Notes: generated by a model not told the origin, from the sequence alone. A stretch of DNA of 64,000 bases from Sulfitobacter noctilucae (GCF_000622365.1 NZ_JASC01000007.1:21273-85272); one strand, 5' to 3'; counted from the stretch's first letter, positions 41,129-49,858 are shown. Made by a program: numbers and translations.

Positions 41129-41662
41129 ATGGAATCGCACGGTACGCATCACAATAGCCAGTCCAGCAAAGGCAGCGGATATGGCCGGTTTTTTGCCATG
41201 ATCGGCACATCGACGGTCGTGATGTACGGCCTGATGTATCTCAACACCTACGCGCTGGATCACGTGTTTTTTTCGCAAACGCGGATGTGGATGGCGCTTT
41301 ATATGGGTGGGATGATGGCGATCATCATGCTGGCGTTCATGTTGGGCATGTATTCCAACAAAAAAGCCAATATCGCGATCTTTGCAGGTGCAGCCATTGC
41401 CTTCGCCGCCGGTCTTTTTCTTGTTCGCTCACAGGACACAGTTGGCGATGTTGCCTGGATGAAGGCGATGATCCCGCATCATTCCATCGCGATCCTGACC
41501 AGTGAACGCGCCAACATTTCCGATCCCCGCGTTCAGGAGCTGGCCACTACAATCATCGAAGCGCAGCGCGGCGAGATTGCGGAAATGAAGCGATACATTG
41601 CGGATATTGAAGCCAATGGGGATGCGCCCGCAGGCACCGCCCGTAACCAAGAAGGAAACTGA
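41129..41662 (+). CDS. DUF305 membrane-anchored protein
   Basis: A 177-aa protein with a His-rich start (MESHGTHHNSQ), three hydrophobic helices (FFAMIGTSTVVMYGLMYLN, MALYMGGMMAIIMLAFMLGMY, IAIFAGAAIAFAAGLFLV) and a DUF305 helical domain: VAWMKAMIPHHSIAILTSERANI and EIAEMKRYIADIE. The PHH motif and methionines are probable copper sites. AAGGAG precedes the ATG by 9 bp. Located just downstream of the CsoR operator and heads the 41129-43376 gene run. Confidence 0.85.
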   Translation: MESHGTHHNSQSSKGSGYGRFFAMIGTSTVVMYGLMYLNTYALDHVFFSQTRMWMALYMGGMMAIIMLAFMLGMYSNKKANIAIFAGAAIAFAAGLFLVRSQDTVGDVAWMKAMIPHHSIAILTSERANISDPRVQELATTIIEAQRGEIAEMKRYIADIEANGDAPAGTARNQEGN

Positions 41663-41665
41663 ACG

Positions 41666-41794
41666 ATGATGAATGGTGAAATGCACGATGGCGCAGGCTG
41701 GATGATGGGCGGCATGGGGATAATTGCCATGCTTGTTGTCGTCTTTCTGATCGCAGGTATCGTCTACTTTGTTCGCAATTCCGGCGGACGCTGA
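41666..41794 (+). CDS. 42-aa Met/His-rich membrane peptide
   Basis: MMNGEMHDGAGWMMGGMG, then one hydrophobic helix (IIAMLVVVFLIAGIVYFV) and a short RNSGGR tail. The Met/His-rich exposed N-terminus suggests copper binding at the membrane. AAGGAAA lies 9 bp before the ATG, and the gene is 3 bp after DUF305. Comparable tiny peptides are found in copper clusters. Too short for routine gene callers. Confidence 0.72.
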   Translation: MMNGEMHDGAGWMMGGMGIIAMLVVVFLIAGIVYFVRNSGGR

Positions 41795-41811
41795 TTGCAA
41801 GGAGAATAATT

Positions 41812-42600
41812 ATGCCAAAGGACACCCGCGACGTTGCAGACGTCACAACCGATCCCGCCACGTCCGCCACCGGAAAGACCGCCGTTCTGTATCGTATGGC
41901 TTTGCCCAATCATCTGTGCCCTGCGGGCCAGAAGGCACGCTGGCTCTTGAACAGTAAAGGATACAAGGTGGATGATCGGCTGTTTCGAGAAAGGTCGGAA
42001 GTCGATGCATTCAAAGAAGAACACGATGTTCCGACCACCCCACAGGTCTGGATCGAAGGCGAGCGGGTCGGCGGATATGACGCGCTGCGCCAAAAGCTCA
42101 CCGACTACGATCCTGATGCGAAAACCTATGCACCGGTCCTTTATCTTTTTGCTGTGGCCGCCGCGACAGCACTCGTGCTTTCGATTGGATTCCTTGGTGC
42201 AATCACATGGCAGACGTTGGGCTGGTTCATCTCGATCTCAATGATCCTGCTTGGGATGCAAAAGCTGCGCGACATCGAAACCTTTACGACGATGTTCCTG
42301 AACTATGCCCTGCTGGCGCGCAAATGGGTGCCATATGCCTATGTGTATCCGTGGGTTGAGACCGGCGCAGGCATTCTGATGACGGGAATGCTGCTGACCC
42401 CGCTCGCCGCGCCTGCGGCGCTGTTTATCGCCACTGTTGGCGCGATCAGTGTGTTCAAGGCGGTTTACATCGACAAACGAGAATTGAAATGCGCCTGCGT
42501 GGGCGGCGGCGCGAACGTGCCGCTGGGTTTTGTCAGCTTGACAGAAAACCTGATGATGATGGGGATGGCCATCGTCATGCTCATTAAGATCGTCGTTTAA
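41812..42600 (+). CDS. Glutaredoxin-like/MauE-DoxX membrane redox protein
   Basis: A 262-aa protein. Residues about 24-95 resemble glutaredoxin (VLYRMALPNHLCPAGQKARWLL, TTPQVWIEGERVGGYDAL), with a single active cysteine (LCPAG). Residues about 110-262 form four helices of the MauE/DoxX type, with a lumenal CACVGGGANVPLGFVSLTEN motif. Such fusions relay thiol electrons across the membrane. It is coupled to the DsbA-like gene (stop at the next start), so a disulfide relay for copper proteins is likely. Confidence 0.83.
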   Translation: MPKDTRDVADVTTDPATSATGKTAVLYRMALPNHLCPAGQKARWLLNSKGYKVDDRLFRERSEVDAFKEEHDVPTTPQVWIEGERVGGYDALRQKLTDYDPDAKTYAPVLYLFAVAAATALVLSIGFLGAITWQTLGWFISISMILLGMQKLRDIETFTTMFLNYALLARKWVPYAYVYPWVETGAGILMTGMLLTPLAAPAALFIATVGAISVFKAVYIDKRELKCACVGGGANVPLGFVSLTENLMMMGMAIVMLIKIVV

Positions 42601-43376
42601 TGACAACGCAAATTGACTGGCGGCGTCGGGCACTGCTGGCAGGTGGTGCCCTTGCGGTAGTGGGCTGGGTAAAAGGTGTGCCGTACCTTGCGTCCCTTGG
42701 CACGCCAGACTTGACCTTTGAAGACATCCCAAGTGCGCCGCCGTTCCGGCGTTTTCTTGGAAGCGGCTCGGCGACACCCGCAGCTGCAATATTTGCGGGT
42801 CTCGATGCAGGAGAGCCTGAACCGGAAACGAATGACAGACTTAAAGATATCGTGCGTGCAGACCCTTGCTCGGCTTTCTACGGCACTCAGAAATCTGATA
42901 TTGTGTCGGTAGCAATGTTCTCGGATTTCGCCTGTCCTATCTGTCGGATCGTGGATGACAGGTTATCTGATCTAAATCTGAGTAAACCAAACAGTTTCAC
43001 AATTGTACGACACCAGCTTCCTCTTCTGGGTGTCGCCTCCGCAACGGCCAGTCGCGCGGTCCTGGCTACCGATCTACAAGGTGGATACCGTGACATGCAC
43101 CAACGTCTGATCCGAACCCCTGCGATCACCGATGAAAGCTTTGTTGCAGTCATTGCTGAAAATATAGGGCTCGATGCCAACCGTCTGTTAGAGGACATGG
43201 CGTCCGAAGCAATTGACCAACGGCTGCAAATGACCGCCGCGATTGCCGATGTCTTTGGCTTTTACGGTACACCCGCATTCGCGATTGGCCGGACAGTTTT
43301 CATGGGCTCGGTTCCTGCGAACACCCTGAGCCGACTTATTGAGTTGGAAGTCAGCAACCCCTGTTTAACCGCATGA
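42600..43376 (+). CDS. DsbA-like periplasmic thioredoxin-fold protein
   Basis: A 258-aa protein with a basic signal anchor (WRRRALLAGGALAVVGWVKG), a linker, and a DsbA domain with the active site FACPICR at about 112-118 (CPIC) and a cis-Pro region (FYGTPAFAIG). It oxidises or isomerises disulfides in the periplasm. It is translated with the upstream Grx-MauE protein, its likely electron partner. A second Dsb pair lies at 60929-62010. Confidence 0.85.
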   Translation: MTTQIDWRRRALLAGGALAVVGWVKGVPYLASLGTPDLTFEDIPSAPPFRRFLGSGSATPAAAIFAGLDAGEPEPETNDRLKDIVRADPCSAFYGTQKSDIVSVAMFSDFACPICRIVDDRLSDLNLSKPNSFTIVRHQLPLLGVASATASRAVLATDLQGGYRDMHQRLIRTPAITDESFVAVIAENIGLDANRLLEDMASEAIDQRLQMTAAIADVFGFYGTPAFAIGRTVFMGSVPANTLSRLIELEVSNPCLTA

Positions 43377-43516
43377 TGCCCAGAGCATGTGGTGCGTGAG
43401 GGGCTAAGATGGGTCTAGGGTAATGTTTCCGAAACCCGCATCAATGGTCAACAAGCTGCCAATACAATGTCTCATTCAAATTTCAGGCAGTATTGACAAA
43501 GAGTTCCACGTATCGG

Positions 43517-43533
43517 ATACCCCCCCTATGTAT
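43517..43533. promoter_or_regulatory. Weak CsoR-like half operator
   Basis: ATACCCCCCCTATGTAT keeps the left half ATACCCC of the 41072 site, while the right half is degenerate. It overlaps the ATG at 43528, as the 36294 site abuts its gene. Tentative. Confidence 0.3.
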
Positions 43534-43935
43534 CGACGTCGCTCCATTTCTTCATTGTACAAGGTACTCACGTGCCTCGCACTTGTGTTGACTTTGGTAT
43601 TTGCGCCTCCTTCGGCATCCCATGCCGGTGCCGGTATGCATGATGGCGGTCACCACGCTTCGGCCACTCAGCATGACCATGATGCAAGCGACGGCTCGAT
43701 CAGCTATATGTCCTCACATGCAACGCAGTCCAGTTGCGGCTCAACCTCCGCGTCGCCTAGTGACGATGAATCGACTGGTCAATGTTGCAGCGGCATTTGC
43801 TCTTCAGTCGTGCTGGACGACACCACTGTTGATGCGGCAATCCAGCCAACTGGCGAAAAATATCTGACGCTGTATGCGCAGAGCGACTCGATTAAGCCCT
43901 CCGGCTTTCTGCGCCCTCCCCAATCCCTGATCTGA
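43528..43935 (+). CDS. Secreted His/Cys-rich protein of the copper island
   Basis: A 135-aa protein with signal (MYRRRSISSLYKVLTCLALVLTLVFAPPSASHA), a His/Asp-rich stretch (GAGMHDGGHHASATQHDHD), cysteines (QSSCGS, QCCSGICSSV) and a C-terminal SGFLRPPQSLI. It has the same layout as the 36316 protein (His/Met, vicinal Cys, SG..PP end), suggesting paralogues. Probable periplasmic copper binder. No SD precedes the ATG; the operator-like CCCCCC run sits there. Confidence 0.62.
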   Translation: MYRRRSISSLYKVLTCLALVLTLVFAPPSASHAGAGMHDGGHHASATQHDHDASDGSISYMSSHATQSSCGSTSASPSDDESTGQCCSGICSSVVLDDTTVDAAIQPTGEKYLTLYAQSDSIKPSGFLRPPQSLI

Positions 43936-44010
43936 TTACGGGCCCCTAGAGGGTCTTCGTATCGCGCTTAAGCGTGCGTGATCCCGAAGTTCATCAGTCA
44001 GGTAAAATTC

Positions 44011-44232
44011 ATGAAAATCCAACTTTTGCTAGGGGCTTCGGCCCTCGGGTTAGGCGCGTGCGCGTCCGAGCCTACGCCTCTCCCCGATATCACCGCGCAG
44101 CAAGCCGCTACGAACACGGCGATTGTGTCCCCCATCAGCTATCAGAATCCGTTGGCTGGCTACACGTATCGCGGCCCCACCGGCCCGCGCGATTGGCGAA
44201 GCGTCAATCAAGAGCAATCGGAGGGCAACTGA
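44011..44232 (+). CDS. Small lipoprotein upstream of the TolC-like gene
   Basis: A 73-aa lipoprotein: MKIQLLLGASALGLG then the lipobox cysteine (LGAC, C17), followed by ASEPTPLPDITAQQAATNTA and a short basic C-terminus (RGPTGPRDWRSVNQ). AGGT precedes the ATG. TGATG coupling to the TolC-like gene suggests they act together at the outer membrane. Confidence 0.75.
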   Translation: MKIQLLLGASALGLGACASEPTPLPDITAQQAATNTAIVSPISYQNPLAGYTYRGPTGPRDWRSVNQEQSEGN

Positions 44233-45695
44233 TGCGGGTATTGAAGATACCGATGGCCGTGAGCTTTCCCATTCTATTGGGGGCCTGTGCGACTGCGATT
44301 CCAGGGATTTACACTGAACCGAAAGCTGGGTTCGCCAACGTGGCGAGTCAGACGTCAGCCGCAATCGGCAAACGCACCGCGTTCGCTCAAACCCAAGCTG
44401 AGAACGTTGCGTTGAAAAAGCAGGTTCACGGCATGGTCCATCGAAAAACCATTTCGGCCGATACGGCGGTTCAAGTCGCGTTGCTTAACAATAAGGGGTT
44501 ACAAGCCTCCTACGCAAATGTCGGGCTTTCTGCTGCTGAAGCATGGCAACAATCGACGCTGGAGAACCCGGTGGTTTCGATTGGTGTGCTGGGCATTGGA
44601 GCCGCGGAACTTGGTGTTTACCGGGCAATCGAAGGCATGATTGCAACGAATATCCTGGATGCCAAGACGCGCAGACAACGGGTTGCTTTGGCTGATGTCA
44701 ATTTCCGTGCCGCACAGCTGACAGCGGTAAATGATACTTTGACGTTGGCAAATGAAACGCGACAAGCATGGATCAATGCTGTCGCCGCTTTCGAAGCTGT
44801 CAGCTATCTCAAGAGGGCAAAAGCCACATCTGACGCAGGTTCGGAACTCGCCCGAAAGTTGGGAGAAACAGGAGCGCTCAACAAAGCGGGGCAAGCCCGT
44901 GAGCAGGCGTTCAATGCTGAACTTGCCGGGCAGCTTGCACAGACCCGTCTCAACGCCACCAGGGCGAAAGAAGACCTTACAAAACTCATGGGTCTATGGG
45001 GGACTGAGGTCAACTACTTCGTACCCGATGCGCTTCCAGCATTGCCACGCTCGGTGGGTCGCGTGACCAATATTGAAGGGCGAGCGCTTCGAAATCGTTT
45101 GGACTTGAGGGTCGCAAAGCTGGGGCTTGAGGCGCAAGCAGCAGCTTTCGGTCTGACAGACCAAACGCGCTTGGTCACTGACCTTGAAATCATCGCAGGG
45201 TTCGAGACCGAGCGTGAAGCAGAGGACGGCGAAACGGAAACCGAGACCACCCCGCAGGTCGAACTCGAATTTGCGATCCCGATTTACGACACAGGTAAGG
45301 CCCGGATGCGCAAGGCCGAACTCGCCTATTTGCAAGCGGCAAACGTCCTTGCCGAGAAGGCGGTCAATGTTCGCTCAGAAGCGAGGGGTGCTGAAACCGC
45401 CTATCACGCTTCATACAAGATCGCGCGACACTACCGAGACGTTCTGGTTCCATTGCGCCAGACCGTCGAGGAGGAAGGGTTGCTGTCCTACAACGGCATG
45501 ATCACCAACACCTTCGAACTGCTGACGGATGTGCGCGAAAAACTTGCCGCATCGCTGGAAGCAGCCAATGCAAAACGCGAATTTTACACGGCTCAAGCCG
45601 ATCTGACCGCAGCCATTTACGGCGGCGGTGCAGGCAGCGGTGGTGCTGGTGGTGAAGGCGCAACACTTGCCGCTGGTGGCGGCGCAGGACACTGA
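44232..45695 (+). CDS. TolC-family outer-membrane efflux-type lipoprotein
   Basis: A 487-aa protein with a lipobox (ILLGAC) and two TolC-type helical repeats: ISADTAVQVALLNNKGLQASYANVGLS, NETRQAWINAVAAFEAVSYLKRA and the second repeat starting RALRNRLDLRVAKLGLEAQAAAFG. The C-terminal ~25 residues are Gly/Ala-rich (GGGAGSGGAGGEG). No inner-membrane pump or adaptor of the CusAB type accompanies it, so it may be an orphan or serve a pump elsewhere. Followed by a multicopper oxidase. Confidence 0.85.
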   Translation: MRVLKIPMAVSFPILLGACATAIPGIYTEPKAGFANVASQTSAAIGKRTAFAQTQAENVALKKQVHGMVHRKTISADTAVQVALLNNKGLQASYANVGLSAAEAWQQSTLENPVVSIGVLGIGAAELGVYRAIEGMIATNILDAKTRRQRVALADVNFRAAQLTAVNDTLTLANETRQAWINAVAAFEAVSYLKRAKATSDAGSELARKLGETGALNKAGQAREQAFNAELAGQLAQTRLNATRAKEDLTKLMGLWGTEVNYFVPDALPALPRSVGRVTNIEGRALRNRLDLRVAKLGLEAQAAAFGLTDQTRLVTDLEIIAGFETEREAEDGETETETTPQVELEFAIPIYDTGKARMRKAELAYLQAANVLAEKAVNVRSEARGAETAYHASYKIARHYRDVLVPLRQTVEEEGLLSYNGMITNTFELLTDVREKLAASLEAANAKREFYTAQADLTAAIYGGGAGSGGAGGEGATLAAGGGAGH

Positions 45696-45706
45696 AAGGA
45701 ACTGAT

Positions 45707-47065
45707 ATGCTTAATAGACGTCAATTACTCGGGGCTGGTGCTGCAGGTGCAACGCTGGTTTCTTCGAAGGCTTGGGGCCAGACGCTAAACATGGGTTTGC
45801 CTGAAGCTGCACTGATGGAAACAGCTGCAACTCAAGTGACACCGAGACCCTCGTCGGGTGTCGACTATACTCCAGTTGTTACGCTGAATGGCTGGACACT
45901 CCCCTACCGTATGAACAATGGTGTGAAGGAGTTCCATCTGGTTGCCGAGCCAGTAGAGCGGGAGATGGCCGATGGCATGATCGCGCATCTATGGGGCTAT
46001 AACGGTCAATCCACAGGGCCGACGATCGAGGCGGTCGAAGGCGACCGTATTCGTATCTATGTGACCAACAAGCTTCCGGAAGAGACTTCGGTCCATTGGC
46101 ACGGCTTGATCCTGCCGTCAGGTATGGACGGTGTTGTCGGGCTCAGCCATCCGGGCATCAAACCGGGAAAGACGTTCGTTTACGAGTTCGATCTAATCAA
46201 ATCAGGCACATTCATGTACCATCCGCATGCGGATGAGATGACTCAGATGGCGATGGGCATGATGGGCATGTTTGTGGTCCACCCCAAAGACCCAACATTC
46301 ATGCCGGTTGATCGAGATTTCCTGATCATGCTGAACGCATTCGACATTGATCCCGGTACCTATGTGCCGCGCATCATGACAATGACGGACTTCAACCTGT
46401 GGACATGGAACAGCCGAATTTTCCCGGATATCGACCCGCTGGTCGTGAACCGCGGCGACAAAGTTCGTGTCCGCGTTGGTAACCTGACAATGACCAACCA
46501 CCCCATCCACATGCACGGCTATGACTTTAAGGTGACCTGCACCGATGGAGGCTGGGTGCCTGAATCGGCGCAATGGCCCGAGGTCAGTATCGACATCCCG
46601 GTAGGTGCGATGCGGGCTTATGAGTTCGTCGCTGACCATTTGGGTGACTGGGCGATCCATTGTCACAAATCACACCACACAATGAACGCCATGGGCCACG
46701 ATGTGCCTACATTCATCGGTGTGAACAAGAAACCACTGACCGAGAAGATCCGTCAGTTCCAGCCTGAATACATGCCGATGGGCACTGCAGGGATGGGCGA
46801 CATGGGCAAAATGACCATGGAGTTACCCGACAACACCATTCCAATGATGAATGGCTGGGGTCCGCATGGGCCACTTGAGATGGGTGGCATGTTCTCGGTC
46901 GTTAAGGTCCGTGAAGGTATCGGTGCCGACGATTACTCCGATCCCGGCTGGTACGAAAACCCTCCGGGTGAACAAGCTTACGAATGGACAGGCGAACTGC
47001 CTGAATTCGCATCGAACAACAGCCCGAAAACGATTCTTACGCCCAAGCCAACATCGAAAGGCTGA
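45707..47065 (+). CDS. Second multicopper oxidase, Tat-exported
   Basis: A 452-aa protein with a Tat signal (NRRQLLGAGAAGATLV). Copper ligands: SVHWHGLILP, MYHPHADEMTQMAMGMMGMF, NHPIHMHGYDF and IHCHKSHHTMNAMGH. Met-rich stretches (MAMGMMGM, MGTAGMGDMGKMTMELP) are typical of cuprous oxidases and may bind Cu(I). SD AAAGGAA. Probably oxidises Cu(I). Part of the lipoprotein-TolC-oxidase-cupredoxin series. A hairpin follows. Confidence 0.92.
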   Translation: MLNRRQLLGAGAAGATLVSSKAWGQTLNMGLPEAALMETAATQVTPRPSSGVDYTPVVTLNGWTLPYRMNNGVKEFHLVAEPVEREMADGMIAHLWGYNGQSTGPTIEAVEGDRIRIYVTNKLPEETSVHWHGLILPSGMDGVVGLSHPGIKPGKTFVYEFDLIKSGTFMYHPHADEMTQMAMGMMGMFVVHPKDPTFMPVDRDFLIMLNAFDIDPGTYVPRIMTMTDFNLWTWNSRIFPDIDPLVVNRGDKVRVRVGNLTMTNHPIHMHGYDFKVTCTDGGWVPESAQWPEVSIDIPVGAMRAYEFVADHLGDWAIHCHKSHHTMNAMGHDVPTFIGVNKKPLTEKIRQFQPEYMPMGTAGMGDMGKMTMELPDNTIPMMNGWGPHGPLEMGGMFSVVKVREGIGADDYSDPGWYENPPGEQAYEWTGELPEFASNNSPKTILTPKPTSKG

Positions 47066-47076
47066 TCGGCCTTTCG
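47055..47076 (+). terminator. Hairpin after the second multicopper oxidase
   Basis: CGAAAGGC-tgatcg-GCCTTTCG spans the stop codon. There is no T-run, so it may act as an attenuator or an RNA-stabilising element rather than a full terminator. Confidence 0.45.
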
Positions 47077-47113
47077 ACGCACTCGAACCAACTTTAGAAC
47101 ACAGGAAAAACTG

Positions 47114-47890
47114 ATGAAAAACCTTCTTTTGACAACTGCAATCGCGTTCGCCTTGGGGATGCCGGCATATGCGGCAGGCACCCATTCCGGAGGCCATGAT
47201 GAAGTAAAGACCGAAGAAGCCCACGGTCACAGCGACGGAGGCCATGGAAATGATGGTCACGGCGATGCACACGCAATGATGGCTGCGGGCATGCCGGGAA
47301 TGGCAGATGGCGTGACCCGCACGATCGATGTGATCATGCGGGAGACAGACGACGGCGAGATGATCTTTGAGCCGAGCAGCTTTGAATTTGAACAAGGCGA
47401 AACGATCCGGTTCAACGTGATGAATAACGGTGAGCTGGAGCATGAGTTTGTCATTGACGACGTCGAGGGCAATGCCAAACACAAGATGGCGATGGCCGAG
47501 ATGGATATGGAACATGACGATCCCAATTCGGTGCGTCTCGACGAAGGCAAATCCGGCGAAGTCATCTGGAAGTTCGCCAATGCCGGTACGTTTGAGTTCG
47601 CGTGTCTGATCCCTGGGCACTACGAATCCGGCATGCATGGGCCAATCAAGGTGTCACAGAAAATGGCTCAGGCGGACGTGGAATACACCCAAGGCAAAAT
47701 TAAGAAGATCGATGCAAAAGGGGGCAAGGTCACCATCGTCCACGGCCCGTTGCTTAATCTGGATATGCCTGCAATGACCATGGTTTTCCGGGCCGATGAG
47801 GCCATGATTTCCAGAATGTCCGAGGGTCAGGACATCGAATTTGTCGCGGAGCCGGTAAAAGGAAAGCTGACCGTCACACAGATGAAGTGA
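47114..47890 (+). CDS. Cupredoxin-CusF fusion, periplasmic copper-binding protein
   Basis: A 258-aa exported protein. Signal MKNLLLTTAIAFALGMPAYA, then a His-rich segment (HSDGGHGNDGHGDAHAMM). A cupredoxin domain (about 70-180) has NNGELEHEFVID and the type 1-like FACLIPGHYESGMHG (Cys, His, Met). A C-terminal CusF-like domain (about 190-258) includes GKIKKIDAKGGKVTIVHGPL and LDMPAMTMVF. CusF binds Cu(I) with Met/His/Trp. The two-domain arrangement suggests a Cu carrier that handles both redox states. SD gga at start. Confidence 0.88.
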   Translation: MKNLLLTTAIAFALGMPAYAAGTHSGGHDEVKTEEAHGHSDGGHGNDGHGDAHAMMAAGMPGMADGVTRTIDVIMRETDDGEMIFEPSSFEFEQGETIRFNVMNNGELEHEFVIDDVEGNAKHKMAMAEMDMEHDDPNSVRLDEGKSGEVIWKFANAGTFEFACLIPGHYESGMHGPIKVSQKMAQADVEYTQGKIKKIDAKGGKVTIVHGPLLNLDMPAMTMVFRADEAMISRMSEGQDIEFVAEPVKGKLTVTQMK

Positions 47891-47897
47891 TGACTGC

Positions 47898-47930
47898 GCA
47901 AGGGGCCGGGCACACGCCCTGGCCCCTTGC
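47898..47930 (+). terminator. Strong hairpin after the cupredoxin-CusF gene
   Basis: GCAAGGGGCC (47898-47907) pairs perfectly with GGCCCCTTGC (47921-47930) around an inner GGG/CCC stem. The downstream T content is low, so termination strength is uncertain. Confidence 0.7.
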
Positions 47931-47996
47931 ACTTCTCAGCCTGGTCTAAGCAAGCAAACCAATTCTCGATAACCAAGCACTGCGGAGGAATTGATC

Positions 47997-48530
47997 ATGA
48001 AGACGTTCATCAGAGCCTGTGCTTTTGTCGTGTCGCTGGCGTTCCCGGCTATTTCAGTGGACGCCGCGAGTGGCAAAGGCCAAGAGCCTCATGCGCGAGC
48101 ATTCGAACTCCCGGGCCATGAACCAATTGGGAAACCCAGTGATGGCTCCTTGTTCGACAGAACGGTTGAGATAACCATCAAGGAAACCGCCAGCGGCTAC
48201 ATGCTCTTTGAGCCGGACGCCATACACATTGAAAGTGGATCGGTTGTCCGGTTTGTGATCAGCAACTTGGGTGCATTGGATCACGAATTCTTTCTCGGCT
48301 CATTCAGCGAGGTTGCAGAGCATAAGCAATGGATGCGTGACCATCCTGACATGCAACATGACGATCCCAACGCGGTAACTGTTCAAAGTGGGCAAAGCGC
48401 CGAACTGATATGGGAATTCACTGACATTTTGAATCTGGAGTTTGTCTGCCTTCTCACTGGACATCGCGAAGCGGGCATGTGGGGTGTGATCATGGTGCAC
48501 GACCACCTTGCTCCCAAGTCAGAGGGTTGA
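47997..48530 (+). CDS. Second cupredoxin, paralogue of the upstream protein
   Basis: A 177-aa exported protein (signal MKTFIRACAFVVSLAFPAISVDA). The cupredoxin domain matches the upstream one position by position: MLFEPDAIHIESGSVVRF, NLGALDHEFFLGS, HPDMQHDDPNAVTV and FVCLLTGHREAGMWG (Cu ligands Cys, His, Met). No CusF domain. GGAGGA precedes the ATG. A tandem duplication is evident, with the CusF part gained or lost in one copy. Confidence 0.85.
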   Translation: MKTFIRACAFVVSLAFPAISVDAASGKGQEPHARAFELPGHEPIGKPSDGSLFDRTVEITIKETASGYMLFEPDAIHIESGSVVRFVISNLGALDHEFFLGSFSEVAEHKQWMRDHPDMQHDDPNAVTVQSGQSAELIWEFTDILNLEFVCLLTGHREAGMWGVIMVHDHLAPKSEG

Positions 48531-48539
48531 AGTACTCCG

Positions 48540-49844
48540 GTGTCGCTCAAGGATAGATATCATGCTCTAGTCCACGAGGTGGCTGCTGGTTTCGGCTACG
48601 ATTACAACGATGCCACTCCAGACTGGGTTCATCCGTTTATCCATCTCATCCTGGTCTTGGCTCCAGCGCTTCTGATCGCCGTTGGCTCCTACTTCGCACT
48701 ACGCGGGATTCTGAAGCTCTGGAAACGCCGACGCCCGACCAAGTTTCATCCTGAGCCCATACGGGGGCTTGATAGCAGCCTCTTCAGCACCGTCTTGCGC
48801 TATTCCAGAAAGCAGCAGGCATTGATGATCATGCTTAGCCTAATTGCAATGCCAATTCTCTATCTGACGCTTGAATTGCCAAAGCAGATTGTGAACAACG
48901 CATTGGATTCTGATCGGTTTCCTATTGTCGTTCTGGGGCAGGACGTCGATCAGCTCGTTTTTTTGATGCTTCTTTGCGGCCTTTATCTGCTGGCTATTCT
49001 TTTGAATGGGCTCAACAAATATGGTCTCAATGTCTTCAAGGGCTATGTTGCAGAGCGTTTTTTGCGGCGCTTTCGGTTACTGGTATATCGGCAATGGCGC
49101 AGTGATCCGGACTCTTCCGACAAAAGTGAAATCGTCCCGATCCTCGCACAAGAGGTCGAACCCGTGGGCGGCTTCGCAGCCGATGTGCTGACTCTGCCAA
49201 TACTTCAAGGCGGTACACTTCTGACGATCCTGTTGTTCATGTTCGTTCAAGACCCTGTATTGGGTGCGGCTGCGCTGACTGTGCTGCCAATTCAACTCGT
49301 GCTGCTTCCCAAGCTGCAGAGGAAGGTCAACGCCCTCTCTCGTACAAGGATCAAGGAGGTCCGGTTGCTCGGCAGACAGCTAAGCGACCAATTGCGTGGT
49401 GAGCACTCAAATGCGCTCGGATTGCTGCCTGCGGGCGCGCGTTTTCGAGAACTTGAGCGTGTCCGTAGGAAGATTTTTCGCCTGAAATTCTTCATTAAGG
49501 CGCTCAATAACTTCCTGACTGCACTGACGCCGTTCCTGTTCTATTCTCTGGGTGGATATTTTGTCATTGAGGGTCGGATTACACTCGGCGCGCTGGTGGC
49601 CGTGCTTGCAGCGCACAAGGACTTCTCTGCACCATTGAAGGAACTTTTCCGCTACTATCAGACCCTGGAAGACACACGGATCCGGTACCAGGAAATCACT
49701 GACTTTTTTTCCAAATCGAACCAGCAGTCAGAAAAAGGCCGAGTAGTTGACAGCGTACTGGAAGACGTCAGTCAATTCGAGCGAGCCACGCTAGGGAAAC
49801 CAGGTTTGCCCTTTCAGGGACATGGGGCCACCGCAACATCATGA
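48540..49844 (+). CDS. ABC-transporter-type membrane domain without ATPase domain
   Basis: A 434-aa protein (GTG start, no clear SD). After one N-terminal helix it has the six-helix ABC type 1 exporter fold (MIMLSLIAMPILYLTLELPKQIVNNAL, VFLMLLCGLYLLAILLNGLNKYG, VTLPILQGGTLLTILLFMF region, FLTALTPFLFYSLGGYFVIEGRITLGALVAVLAAHKDFSAPLKELF). It ends ~45 residues after TDFFSKSN without Walker A, signature or Walker B motifs. No separate ATPase gene is adjacent. Either a truncated half-transporter or a protein that borrows an ATPase. Confidence 0.78.
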   Translation: MSLKDRYHALVHEVAAGFGYDYNDATPDWVHPFIHLILVLAPALLIAVGSYFALRGILKLWKRRRPTKFHPEPIRGLDSSLFSTVLRYSRKQQALMIMLSLIAMPILYLTLELPKQIVNNALDSDRFPIVVLGQDVDQLVFLMLLCGLYLLAILLNGLNKYGLNVFKGYVAERFLRRFRLLVYRQWRSDPDSSDKSEIVPILAQEVEPVGGFAADVLTLPILQGGTLLTILLFMFVQDPVLGAAALTVLPIQLVLLPKLQRKVNALSRTRIKEVRLLGRQLSDQLRGEHSNALGLLPAGARFRELERVRRKIFRLKFFIKALNNFLTALTPFLFYSLGGYFVIEGRITLGALVAVLAAHKDFSAPLKELFRYYQTLEDTRIRYQEITDFFSKSNQQSEKGRVVDSVLEDVSQFERATLGKPGLPFQGHGATATS

Positions 49845-49858
49845 GGGAGTTTGTTAGA

